This document shows positions 24,291 through 35,515 of a DNA stretch of 64,000 nucleotides, piece by piece (the first letter of the stretch is position 1; every line of letters starts with the position of its first letter). Origin of the DNA: Combretum micranthum (taxonomy: Eukaryota; Streptophyta; Magnoliopsida; Myrtales; Combretaceae); assembly GCA_024138025.1 (NCBI GenBank), contig JAMXBD010003422.1, forward strand, positions 1 through 64,000, in the 5' to 3' direction. The position numbers and the translations under genes were made by a program. A model generated the notes under the pieces. That model was not told where the DNA came from. It saw nothing but the letters and a program-made list of their open reading frames with translations, and ran no database searches.

Positions 24291-25410
24291 CATTTGTGTA
24301 AATGTGTAGGGTCTTAAGCAAAGTAGAAAATTGGCAAAAGGCGAAGTGGACCTACGTGTGGCTAATGGAGCAAAAGTTGTTGTATTAGCTGTAGGAAATT
24401 TTGAATTAGCTTTGCCTTCTGGACTTATTTTAAGTAACTGTTACTATGTGCCTGCTATGAGTAGCAATGTTATTTCAGTTTCATGTTTGGACATTGATGG
24501 TTTTAGATTTGTTATTGAGAATAATACAATCTGCATCCATTATGGAGACATCTTTTATGATTTAGTCATTTAATGAATGGTCTCCATGTTCTAAACTTTG
24601 ATGAATCTGATAATAAGTCCATTTATAATATAAATACCAAAAGATTCAAATCCGACTTACTTCTGGAATTGTCATTTAGGACACATTAAAAAGAAACACA
24701 TATCAAAACTTCATCAAGATGAGTTTTTAGATTCATTTGATTTTGAATCATATGAATCATGAGAATCTTTTTAATGGGTAAGATGACAAAAACTCCTTTT
24801 ACTGGACAAAGTGAGAGAGCTACTGACTTGTTGAGTCTCATACATACAGATGTATGCAGACCATTGAGTTCACCTGCTAGAAGAGGTTATTTAATCCAAG
24901 ATTTTTCTGACTATCTTAGGGATTATGAGATAATCTCACAATTAACTCCTCCAAGAATACCATAATGGACTGGTGTTTCTAAATGGAGAAATTGAACCTT
25001 ATTAGATATGGTTCGATCAATGATAAGTCAGACAGATCTTCCAATATTCTTTTTGGGGTATGCCCTAGAAACTGTTGCGTCTATATTGAACGAGGTTCCA
25101 TCAAAATCGGTTGAAATGACACCATATGAGTTATGGAATGGGAAACGTCCCAGTTTGTCTTTTTAAAGATATTGGGCTGTGATGCATATGTCAAACGTCA
25201 AGTGTCTGACAAGCTCGCACCCAAATCTAATATATGGTTGTTTGTGGGATATCCAAAAGAAACAAAAAAGGATATTACTTCTAAAACCGATTTGAGAACA
25301 AAGTGTTTGTTGCTCGTAATGGTTACTTTCTAGAAAGAGAATTTGTCTCTAAAGAAACCAGTGGGAGTAAAATATAACTCGAAGAAGTTCGAGAACCACA
25401 AACTAACATA
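24291..25410 (+). pseudogene. Protease and integrase remnants, element D
   Basis: Around 24250-24310 the protease active site reads LDTRYSSH where LDTGCGSH-like wording is expected. At 24331-24573 the rest of the protease continues with RVANGAKVVVLAVG and a SNCYYVPAMSSNVISVSCLD stretch. Integrase has a zinc-binding part near 24665-24700 (HLGHIKKKHISKLH), a GQSERATDLLSLIHTDVCRPL segment, then a loss of most of the catalytic core, and it ends with ELWNGKRPSLSFLKILGCDAYV (25125-25200). The enzyme cannot be functional. Confidence 0.72.
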
Positions 25411-27030
25411 GCACCCATGATGGATGTTCAATCAGACTTGCAAGTAGTTGCTGAGCCTGAACCACTAGCTAAAGGCCCGGGTAGGTCTGGTAGGATTTAT
25501 CATGAGCTTGAGAAATATGGATTTCTCAACACTGACAATTGTGATGTTATACTCATAGATCAAGATGAGCCCACATCTTACCAGGAAGCGATGGAGGGCC
25601 CTGACTCTGAGAAATGGTTATCAACCATGAAATTAGAAATGCAATCCATGTACGATAATCAAGTTTAGACTTTGATTGATCCACCTGATGGTGTTAAGAC
25701 TATTGGGTGTAGATGGGTTTTTAAGAACAAAACTGACATGGATAGCAAAGTGCATACCTACTAAGCACGACTAGTTGCAAAAGGTTTTAAGCAAACTCAT
25801 AGTATAGACTATGATGAAACCTTTTCACTTGTAGTCATGCTTTAGTTTGTGAGAATTCTTCTTGTTATAGCTACGTATTATGACTACGAGATATGGCAAA
25901 TGGATGTCAAAACAGCCTTCTTGAATGGAAACATCATTGAGGATGTGTACATGACACAACCGGAGGGTTTTGATAATCTAGGGAATTCACATAGGGTTTG
26001 CAAGCTTCAAAGATCCATTTATGGATTGAAGCAAGCATCTCGGAGTTGGAATCTTCGTCTTGATGAATCAAACAGTTTGATTTCATCAAGAATGAATATG
26101 AATCTTGTGTTTACAAGAAAGTTAGTGGGAGCGCAATAGTTTTCTTAGTGTTTTATGTAAACGACATATAGTTCATTGGAAACGATATTCCTACATTACA
26201 AAATGTCAAGACATGATTAGGAAATTGTTTCTCAATGAAGGACTTAGGTGAAGCTGCCTATATTCTAGGCATTAAGATCTATTGAGATAGATCTAGAAGG
26301 AGCATTAGCCTAAGTTAGAGTGCATACATTGACAAAGTACTAAAAGGATTTAGTATGGAAAAATCTAAAAGAGGATTTCTCCCAATGTCACATGGAATTA
26401 AATTGAGTAAGACTCAATGTCCTGCTTAGAAGGAGGAGCGTGAACACATGAGTAGGATTCCATATGCTTCTGCTATTGGTTTCATCATGTATGCCATGTT
26501 ATGCGCTCGACCAGATGTCGTTTATGCATCACTAGTTGGTATCAGTCAGATCCATGTGAGAGTCACTGGATAGTAGTCAAAAACAGTCTAAAGTACTTGA
26601 GAAGGACTAAGGATGTCGTTTTGACAAATGGGATAGGAAACTGATCTTGTGGTAAATGGTTACATAAATATCAGTTTCCAGTCCAATTTTGATGATTTCT
26701 GATCGCAAACAGGTTATGTATTTTGTTTAAATGGAGATACTATAAGCTGGAAGAGTTCCAAACAGTACACTGTTGTGGATTCTACCATAGAGGCAGAGTA
26801 TATAGCAGCATCGGATGCAGCTAAGAAACCAAGATCACATCAGTGATCCAAAAAGATACTCAGATGTTATCATCTCATTCGAGTGATCATCGATAGAAGA
26901 GATGTTAAGATATGCAAAGTACATACAGATGACTATGTAGCAGATCCATTGACTAAGCCATTTCCACAGTCAAAGTATGATGGTCATACTAGAGCATTAG
27001 GTGTTAGACCTGTATCTAACCAAGCCTAGT
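25411..27030 (+). pseudogene. RT-RNase H, element D (broken)
   Basis: At 25417-25668 is the segment before RT, with YHELEKYGFL and QEAMEGPDSEKWL. At 25849-26139 is the RT palm, with IWQMDVKTAFLNGN, VYMTQPEGFDN and SIYGLKQASRSWN. The catalytic box near 26150 reads YVND followed by I and a stop, where YVDD is required. RNase H remnants with DSTIEAEYIAAS lie near 26775-26815, and the end reads ADPLTKPF near 26940. In the family RT and RNase H make the cDNA. Stops and the lost aspartate make this copy dead. Confidence 0.78.
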
Positions 27031-28073
27031 GCAAGTGGGAGATTGCTAGTGATGTGCCCTAAGCCATATGGATTCTATGTCATTTGAATGTTTATTATCA
27101 TTATAGTATATTTGTCATTTTCTTTATCAAAGTTGTTATTGGCTTTTTGTTTTGATAAAGTATTATTCCTTGAATAAATTGGTTATTCCTTATGTCATTA
27201 AAGTATGTCACTTTAATAGTAAAACCATAAGGTGAGAAATAACTTTATTCTAAATTATCCCTAGTCGTTCATTATATGAAATAATAATGAATTAAGACTA
27301 GTATGTTGGCTGGATGATGATCATGTTTTACTGATTATGGATATGAGATGTCAATTCAGCACATGAATACATGTAAGAGTACATTGTATTGGATTGACCA
27401 AATATGAGAATACTATATGGATCAATGCGATAAGTATTTCTCATTTGCAGTGTTATTTTAGTCCTTAGACCTGAAATCATCATAGATTCCAACATGAGAA
27501 ATATTGTGTTTTGACTCAATCAAACATTATCTTTAACCGGATAATTATAAAGGTTGGGATTCGGCATAATATGAATCATGTAGAGGAAGTTGAGTGATTA
27601 AGATGGGATTTGTTCCTCTCATTAATTTGAGAGAGATATCTTTTGGGCCTCTTGATGGGTAAGACTGAGAAATGCATGGCCATGCTCGAATGAATTGATA
27701 AGGAGTTATCAATATCATTTGTTTAAGTCAGTCATACTCTGGAATCAAGAAATATGTGATTAAACGATATAAGTGTGTATTGATCCACACCTTATGTTTA
27801 ATTATAAGATATCGTGTAACAAAAGGATTAAATAACTGACTGTTAATAGGTAGAGTCGGATCACCGATCTTCACTTAATTTGGGTAGACATAATGTCTTG
27901 CTAGAGACCAATTATGTCTTGTAGATCTAAAGTGTGTTTTAGATCTACTGCCAACATTAAGTGAACCTACAGGGTCACACACAAGAATGAACTAAAAGGA
28001 TCGTGGACTGAATTTAAATAAGTCCAACGGGAATAATAAACAATTATAATTTGGCCTAATGCAAGTGGGAGAT
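27031..28073 (+). other. Element D 3' UTR with duplicated purine tract
   Basis: GCAAGTGGGAGAT occurs at 27031-27043 and again at 28061-28073. Only the second is followed by the true LTR start TGTTGGTAATTATGCCCTAGGCC. The first is followed by a look-alike, TGCTAGTGATGTGCCCTAAGCC. About 1 kb of noncoding sequence lies between. Confidence 0.6.
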
Positions 28074-28630
28074 TGTTGGTAATTATGCCCTAGGCCAAAT
28101 AGTTTTATGTTCCCTAATTAGATTAGGGATTCTTATGTTCGTTAATTATCTTATAATTTATTTAATAAATTATAATATAATTATTTATCCCTAATTAGAT
28201 TAAGGGGTAAAAATGTCATTATTGAATGACATTATAAATAGAACATAAGGGTTTGTCTTTAGGGTTAGACAACACATGCTGTCACATTAGACTGCAGTGA
28301 AACACTGTAAACCCTAAAGCAAATAACACGAGAGTCGTGATTAGAAAGTTTAATCCCGTTCGAATCTAGAAGGTGTTCTAGATTGTGCTAGCACACAGAG
28401 GATCTTTAAGGAGCATTCATTCGTGTGGATACCGTAGAGGGTGTTTGCGTTTGCAACATCTCAGATCCGAATTTCCAGATTTGAAAAAGTACCAAAAAGG
28501 TATGGATCTGAAATCTTTATCTTGTTCTGATCTAATCGATACACATGGATACTGGGTTAGGGTTTTCTTTTGATTCCGCTGCAAAAAGATTTGATCTTTA
28601 TAAAAATTTTAAACCCTTGGAATCCCAACA
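28074..28630 (+). repeat. Element D 3' LTR
   Basis: Nearly identical to 21371-21924, with the same TGTTGG start and CCCAACA end. Followed by the CATAA duplication at 28631-28635. Confidence 0.92.
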
Positions 28631-31600
28631 CATAAAACAATAAACTTCACAAAAAAAAAATAAAGAAAAAAGAGGCTTATGTCTAAAGTTTTTTAAATAG
28701 AATTAAGTACCTCTTTTTAGGATTGATACCCTTATAAATACATACCTATATAGAATTTTGGTAGAAATCATAACCTTTGTAGATAAAACCTGTTTAGACA
28801 ATCTAGATAAAATCTACTACTTTGTATATAAAGTTTATTCACACCTTTGTAGTTACTCTTAAAAAAAAAAAAACCAATATATGATACTCATTTGAAAAAT
28901 ATAAAAAAAAAAATCCCTTGTCAAGTAGAGCTTGTCATAGCTATAGAAAGTATACCGTTTGTTAATAAAAGTCAATAGAATTTATTTGTACATCAAATAG
29001 GAAACACTGAAAAATAGCAAATTCCAATCAATATTAGCGGTTATATAGAGTCCAATCTGCCCTTGTAAATAGGATTTACCCACCTCCTATCAGTAGAAGT
29101 CTAACTTTAGGCGCTCACATTAATCATATCACCTTTTGAAAGTTTTTTTTTTTTATAAAACAATTTTTAAAAAATCAAATAAAAAAAAAAGGTTTTTCTG
29201 GAGCAATTCTCTAAAATCCCATCCTTTTGTAAATAATTTCTTTAAAAAAAATGATGAAACTTTTTTTCTATAAAACAATTATCTTTTTAATTTTTGGGGC
29301 AATTTCCAATTCTTTTCTCCTTTTTAAACAAGATTTCCAAAGAAAAAGAGTCTTCCACAAAAAAAAAACAATGTTTTTTTTTTTATAAATAAAGATTGCT
29401 AGTAAGTGAGAATGTTTCCAGACCCTAAAAACTTTAAATGGATGGACTTAATCCAATGCTCAATAGTCATTCACCTGAGCCAAGAAGCTAATCCAAATAC
29501 CCCATACACTAAAAGAAGTCCAAAAGCTCACATCTCTACTCATTTAAAATGTGCTCCCCCGCCCACTCCCCCCACTTGTGAAAAAATGCTTAGAGTGAAT
29601 GAGGGTCTAACCAAGATCAGATCATATTGGTACCTAATCTATCCTCAGGGGATTTGTTGTTTACAAGTTAGCCAAGGCTGGGGCAATTAAAGAAGGAAAT
29701 CATTAATTGGTCTGCCATAAATTGGGGCAAAGTTTTAAATAGGGGCATGTTTTCTAATGAAGACAAGAGTTAGCTCGTTCATGGGCACCTTAAATATTTG
29801 AATCCGCTAGCCAAGATAGGGGCTATAGCACTCAAAAGACCAATGACTCTTAGAAGTTTCAAAAATCTCTACAAATGGGAAAGTAATCTTTTAACTAGAA
29901 TTGTTCAAAATGATAAGAGGCAAACATCACTCCAAACACTTACCTTAAATACAGGAGAGCTGAGCGATAATCAAGTGAGGAAATTAACTTATTCCTTAAA
30001 GGGGGTCTACCTTATGTTTGATACATTAGTCAAAATGATGATCGACATTCAATTCTTTTGTTCCAAACACGTTTATCCCTTGCCAACTCATTTGAGCCAA
30101 TTAAGGAGAAACATTTCAAATTAAACCCTATCAAAAACCACCCCATACTAGGGCAAAATGGAGGTTAGGGTGATCAATTAAATTGGAGAAAAAAGATAAA
30201 ATGAGTTGTATTTGCCTTAGTTGCACCAATTCATGGGTAATGATTGTGACCGATATGTCATGTGCCTTTTGAAATGAAGAAGAGTCTTTTACCATACACA
30301 TACTTGAACACACCTGATCATTCTGGGCTTCAATTTATTTTGGGGAAAAATAAAGAAATTCAAAAGTGATTCTTTTCAAAAGCTAGTCAATTAAAAAAAA
30401 AAAAGGAAAAGGGAGAAACAAAAAAAAAAAAAAGAAAAAAAGGCTAGCCCATACACTGTCATAGTCCCTTAAACCAAAAAGTCATGTCTGATCTCATAAG
30501 CTTATCAAAGCCCTTTACAAATTGCAAAATATTCTTCAAACTTTTGGCCCATCAAATTCAATGCCCACAATGCCAATGCTTTTTACACATGGCTCAAAGC
30601 TTCATAATTCAAAAGAACCACATACTCATACACATTCCTCCCAAGTAGAACCATCTGATCGAAGGAACTAAATTTATCCTAAACAACATTTACCCATGAA
30701 ACTATGGCAAATACAGCTTAGTTCTTCCTAAAGGTTCTTGACTTGTAAACCCGGGATGATGATTGAATTGAATCCATTTTAAAAATTTTCCTTCACATGA
30801 ATATCCTTCATTTGCTAAACCATTGACCAAAAGCCTACATTTTAGTCCTATAAAGACCTATCAGATTGACTTAGAATGTATTACTTTCAAGTTGGACCAT
30901 AATTTAGGGAATTGAAGTCTTGAGTGAAAATAGCCATAAGGGAGTGAGGAAGTCCTCTTAGACTGGAAAATTTCATTAAAAGATCTTTCTCTCGGAACAA
31001 GCATCTTAAGAGTCAAAAGAATGGGCCCCAAAGTTCATGATAACACCCCTAAATTAAAAAAAAAAAAAAGAAGATAAGAATGAGCATGTGAGAAACATGG
31101 AAAGCCCCAATAAAGTCCAATTACCTCGTCTTCTGCATGAGATGTGTCACCTAAATGGTATTTTGGAATGATGAAGTTCCCCTATAATAAGCGATTGGTG
31201 ATGTTTACAGTTTTCTACTCATATAGTAAATCCAGTTCTATACTAATTTGAGATGAAGGTTGGATACCTTAAGCAAATTCCAGAATCATTGATAAGCCAC
31301 GGACATGATTTCCCCTGACTATGAGCTTCACATACCCAAAACTTTAATGCTAGAGTGGGATAAGTCCCAAATACACCCCTTCAGTGGGAATTACCCTGAA
31401 AAGACATTTTATGCCATTATCAGCCCCGATAAAAACCAATTTTGAACTTATCATGACCAGAGCAAATGACTATTGAGCAAGTCCACTTTGTGATCAAATT
31501 TCTAAAGGGTTAATGAAATTTTCTCGCTCATTAGCAAAACAATTTTTCAAAAACATTAATAAATTTTGAAATATTCATGTAAAAAGAAAATTTTCCCAAG

Positions 31601-31880
31601 AGAAAAAAAAAAAAAAAGATTTCCAACCACTTCAACAATTTTCAAAATGTTTTCAAGAATGAGCACTTTTATCATCTTGTGTTAATTTTGTAAAGTCTTA
31701 GCAATTTCGCACAAGCATTTGGAACCTTAGTTATCATAAGTTGTTGGAGCTTCAGTATTCCCATCACATTTCAAACCCTGGTATTTCTTAGTTTTAGGGA
31801 CCTCAGTATTCTAAAAAGTTTTCTTCTCCCTTCAGAGTGCAAAGTTTCCAAAATCTCTGTTCATCAGGGTATTTTTTTCC
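28631..31880 (+). other. Element C interior, no recognised gene
   Basis: AT-rich sequence with A and T runs. Two ORFs of 94 and 108 codons (29406-29690 and 29798-30124) stand out slightly and the stretch around them is less AT-rich than the rest. They show no motif I recognise, and no start context or conserved pattern supports them. They could be remnants of the extra ORF some Tat/Ogre elements carry, but that is a guess. No gag-pol motif was found on either strand. Confidence 0.5.
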
Positions 31881-32405
31881 CAAAACCCTTGTTTATCAAA
31901 GTGACCCAAAATCCTTATTTATCAAGGTGACCTCAAAATCCTTGTTTATCAAGGTGACCAAAATCCTTGTTTATCAAGGTGACCCAAAACCCTTGTTTAT
32001 TAAGGTGACCTCAAAATCCTTGTTTATTAAGGTGACCTCAAAATCCTTGTTTATCAAGGTGACCAAAAACCCTTGTTTATCAAGGTGACCAATAACCCTT
32101 GTTTATCAAGGTGATAAAAAACCCTTGTTTATTAAGGTGACCCAAAACCATTGTTTATCAAGGTGACCCAAAAATCCTTGTTTATCAAGGTGACCCAAAA
32201 TCCTTGTTTATCAAGGTGACCAAAAACCCTTGTTTATCAAGGTGACCCAAAACCCTTGTTTATTAAGGTGACCCAAAAATCCTTGTTTATCAAGGTGACA
32301 AAAAACCCTTGTTTATCGAGGTGACCCAAAAATCCTTGTTTATCAAAGTGATAAAAAATCCTTGTTTATCAAGGTGACCTAAAACCCTTGTTTATCAAGG
32401 TGACC
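31881..32405 (+). repeat. Tandem hairpin array, 20 units of about 26 bp
   Basis: Twenty imperfect units of the form AAAACCCTTGTTTATCAAGG then TGACC. Each unit contains an inverted repeat CCTTG-TTTAT-CAAGG, and variants with TTAAGG keep pairing as G-U. Related hairpins with other stem sequences lie just outside, at 31855-31869 (CTCTG/CAGGG), 32412-32426 (CCCTA/TAGGG) and 32449-32463 (CTTTG/CAAAG). The array sits about 200 bp before the 3' LTR, where Ogre-type elements often carry tandem repeats. Confidence 0.85.
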
Positions 32406-32588
32406 AAAAATCCCTAGCTTTTAGGGTGAACTTTTAAAAATAAAAAATCTTTGGCTATCAAAGTTGGATATTCCCAAAATCCTTGCTTGTTAGGGTGAAG
32501 TTTTGTGGTTTAATCTGCCAAATTTAGGTCTTGCGCAAAAATGGTGTCTTTTTTATCTTTATAGTGGAATTTTATTCAAACTCCACAT

Positions 32589-32601
32589 AAAGAGGGACAG
32601 C
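32589..32601 (+). other. Polypurine tract of element C
   Basis: AAAGAGGGACAGC directly before the 3' LTR start TGTCAACATCCC. Confidence 0.75.
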
Positions 32602-33072
32602 TGTCAACATCCCATTTTTGCCCCTTAGAATAAAAAAATAAAAAATAAAAAAAAATCATAAATCATAAAAATTGTAAAAAGATAGAAAATACAAAAAAAA
32701 TTGAAAATTATAAAAAAATAAAAAATAAAAAAGAAGAGAAATTAGCTAAATTAAAAAATCAACAAAAAATCACAAAATTGAAAAAGAATATAAAAGTTTG
32801 AAAATTAAGAAATCTAAAAAAATAATAAAAAAAAACCCATCTTTAGTAAATAAGCTTTTAGAAGTTTAAAAATTGGAAAAAAAAAAAAGGAAAATAATAA
32901 ATAAAAAAGGATTTCTGGTTTATTATTGGTCTTGTCATGTTTTAGGCTATATTTGGGAATTAACTTGAATCACGAACTCATATCAAATTTGGCTCGTTTT
33001 CATTTAAACTATATTAATCCTATTTTGAATGGGTTAAATATATTTGGAATGGCCTAATCAACGAGGAAACAA

Positions 33073-33128
33073 ATCAGAACAGTTGGTTAAGGCATAAGTA
33101 GAGCACAGGGGAGGCTGAGGTTCAATCC
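33073..33128 (+). promoter_or_regulatory. tRNA-like A box/B box module in 3' LTR of C
   Basis: Same module as at 18101-18156: CAGTTGGTTAAGGCATA and GGTTCAATCC are unchanged, while nearby positions differ between the two LTRs. Confidence 0.45.
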
Positions 33129-33241
33129 GAGCTGAAGACAGAAGTGTTATATTGCACGCACCACCAAATCTTCATGCGTTTAGAAAGACACGCGCGTGTG
33201 TCGTCTTCCTCAGCTCCACATCCCCCATTTTCGCTCGTTTG

Positions 33242-33265
33242 GAGCTCGAACGAGCTCCATTTAAG
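33242..33265 (+). promoter_or_regulatory. Palindrome plus TATA-like box, 3' LTR of C
   Basis: GAGCTCG-AA-CGAGCTC again, followed by CATTTAAG. Identical palindrome in both LTRs. Confidence 0.4.
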
Positions 33266-33728
33266 CTCGTTTCGAGCTCCTTTTTCTAATGGGAAGATCA
33301 AAAAGCACCTATCTACCTTAAATTCGACCATCAATGTGCTTTAAAGCAAATTTATTTTGGAAATTTTGTAACCCTGCCATGTCCGACTTTGAATTTTCAA
33401 ACCATCGGCCATTAGTGGCCGTATTCAAGCTTTGTAATAGCCATTAATGGTCATCTTCCACCTCTTTATTTTTCCCGTAGCTTATAAAAAACCATGCCGA
33501 TCTCTTCCAAGAAAAACGAAAAATTCGAAAAAAAGATAGAGGAAGAAATATTCGAACAAGAAAAAAAAAGAGAGGAAGTTTGACAAGAAATACAAAGGAA
33601 AAAAGAACTAGAAAATTTGAAAAAAAAAAAAAACTGAGGTCCTCTTTGACCTCCAAACCATCACTTACCACTTAAACACCGCCGCCACCAATCATTACAC
33701 AAGCCCAGCCAATCCAATCTCTGAATTC

Positions 33729-33890
33729 AGTCGCTCCAACCACCACCAATACCAGCCACCACCGCTCCAGCCACCACCGCTCCAACCACCACCGATACCA
33801 GCCACCACCGCTCCAACCACCACCGATACCAGCAACCGCCACTCCAGCCACCACTAAACCAGCCACTACCGCTCTCAACCACCACCACTA
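33729..33890. repeat. CCACCACCG-type minisatellite in 3' LTR of C
   Basis: Units built from CGCTCCAACCACCACC and GATACCAGCCACCACC alternate. The 5' LTR has a shorter version at about 18770-18870. The minus-strand ORF over it (Gly/Trp rich) is a by-product of the repeat. Confidence 0.7.
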
Positions 33891-33968
33891 TTGGATCAAC
33901 CTAATAGCACTCCGGAAACGAATTCATAAGGTTCAATGTTTTTTTTTATTTTTTTATTTTTTTAATCA

Positions 33969-33971
<3 letters not shown>

Positions 33972-34014
<43 letters not shown>

Positions 34015-34015
34015 G
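33972..34015. repeat. ATT microsatellite in 3' LTR of C
   Basis: An uninterrupted run of about 14 ATT units. The matching place in the 5' LTR (about 18941-18963) is shorter and interrupted, so the run grew after insertion. Confidence 0.75.
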
Positions 34016-35344
34016 ATGCATTAAAAAAATAAAATAGTAAGAAATAAAAAAATGAAGAGAAAGCAAGAAAATATATATATATATATATAGATATAGTAAT
34101 AATAATATAAAAATAAAAATACAAAAATGTGTAGATACTTAAGATGCATGCTACAATTATTAATATTAGTGTATGATATCATATTTAGGAAAAAAAAAAG
34201 AAGAAGAAAAAAGAAAGGAAAGAAAAAGAAAAAAAAATTTAGTATATAAATGGTAAATAAATTTTAAATTAGATTATAAAAACAAAAAAAAATGTGTGTG
34301 TTGAGTATGATTATATTTATGATGATAAAAATAAATAAAATTTTAGAGTATAATTATGAAAAAGAAAAAGGTTTGTTAGTATCATTATTATTATTATTTG
34401 TTATTAGTGTTATTATTGTCATATCATGATTGTTCGATTAAAGGAATATTTGTTAGGATTTTTGAAATGTTTGGTGTGATATTTTTAGCATATTCTAGTT
34501 ACCCTAAAAAAAAAGAAGAAATTTATGAAACAAAAAAAAAAAGAAAAATTATTTCCTATATATATGTATATTTAGTATAATAATATAAGAAAAATGTTTT
34601 CCTAGTTTTTATACAATTATATCATCTACTTATTTTCTAAATTGACAAAAAAAAAAGTAATTAATGGGGTTTTTCCAAAATTAGTATCTTTTAGGAATTT
34701 TCAAAAATAAAAACACAAAAGTTAGATTTTTGTAGGAATTTCCAAAATCAAATTTGATTAAATACTTAAACTTGATGGCTTTTCAAAATAAAAAAAATCT
34801 AAAGAAATTAAAATTTTATAAAAATCAAAACGAACTATGGGGACCTGATTCCGGCTAGCGGATACATAGGCACCTGCGGGTCAGTCACAAAAATAAAAAA
34901 ACTTTTAGGATCCTTTTTTAAAACAAAATATATATATATATATATATATTTGTAAACAGATAAATTCCTTTTATATAAACAAACAAAAAAAATTGAAAAA
35001 TTAAAAAATCCAAAATTACCACTTTGGCCCATATAATTCAAGATTTCTAAAGCCCATACATGCCTAGCTAATCGTTTAGGTTTTAAAGTAGCAGCCCCGG
35101 AACTGATCAATTTTTGGTTTTCTCACAGACTAGTAGCCGAACTAGAAACCAAACCACCCATTTGGTTTTTGGTTCACCTTTTTCCAGTTTTAACCGGTAC
35201 CGACTCCAATCAAAATATTTTTCAGAAAATCGGGCTTTTTACGAAAACCCTACTAGTTCCTTGTCGAGTGGTCTGTATCAAATGGGTTGGGTTTGATATG
35301 GATCGGGACCTTTTGGAGAAAATGAGCAAAATTCAAGCTCGACA

Positions 35345-35515
35345 TAATTGGTCATAGCAACTAAAGATAGAGGAAGTGAAATTTTTCTATCACTTGATTA
35401 ATTGCATGAGATATGTTATTTATCAAAGGATTGTCCATCTTAATGCAAATCTAAGTTGCTAATAGTCAGGAAGAGATTCCAGCGATTTGACTTAGCTTTA
35501 AGTGTTTTTGATATC
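35345..35515 (+). repeat. Element B 3' LTR, piece 2
   Basis: After the TAATT duplication it continues the match to 11560-11730: CACTTGATTAATTGCATGAG and CTAAGTTGCTAATAGT are shared. Cut again by solo LTR E. Confidence 0.75.

Larger units (their letters stand above)
21371..28630 (+). mobile_element. Element D: Ty1/copia retrotransposon (Tork-like), defective
   Basis: A complete 7260-bp insertion with LTRs of 554 bp (21371-21924) and 557 bp (28074-28630), perfect CATAA duplications, an initiator tRNA-Met primer site and a purine tract. The copia order gag, protease, integrase, RT, RNase H is recognisable at 23671-27030. About five substitutions and a few 1-bp indels separate the LTRs, so the insertion is recent. 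All domains carry stops or losses, so it probably moved using proteins from another copy. The Tork assignment rests on recalled wording of the gag and RT and is tentative. Confidence 0.88.
17648..35344 (+). mobile_element. Element C: large non-autonomous Tat/Ogre-like LTR element
   Basis: LTRs of 2640 bp (17648-20287) and 2743 bp (32602-35344) start TGTC and end CTCGACA. A tRNA-Arg type primer site (20291-20308) and a purine tract (32589-32601) flank the interior. Target duplications are CAATT and TAATT. Once copia element D is removed the interior is about 5 kb and shows no gag, protease, RT, RNase H or integrase. The primer site, the GGATACGTAGGCA-type phrase in the LTR and the tandem repeats before the 3' LTR are all known features of the Tat/Ogre group. 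I infer a non-autonomous derivative moved by a coding relative. Confidence 0.8.
32602..35344 (+). repeat. Element C 3' LTR
   Basis: Aligned with 17648-20287 from end to end. It carries its own copies of the tRNA-like module (33073-33128), the palindrome (33242-33257), an expanded CCACCACCG-type minisatellite (33729-33890) and an expanded ATT microsatellite (33972-34015). Confidence 0.85.

Noticed and set aside
31881..32405. A regular array that could be taken for CRISPR or for a repeat protein gene (ORF 31837-32088 with SLFIKVTSK units)
   Set aside because: Units follow each other without unique spacers, the host is a plant, and the ORF is only a translation of the tandem repeat with no start or domain support.
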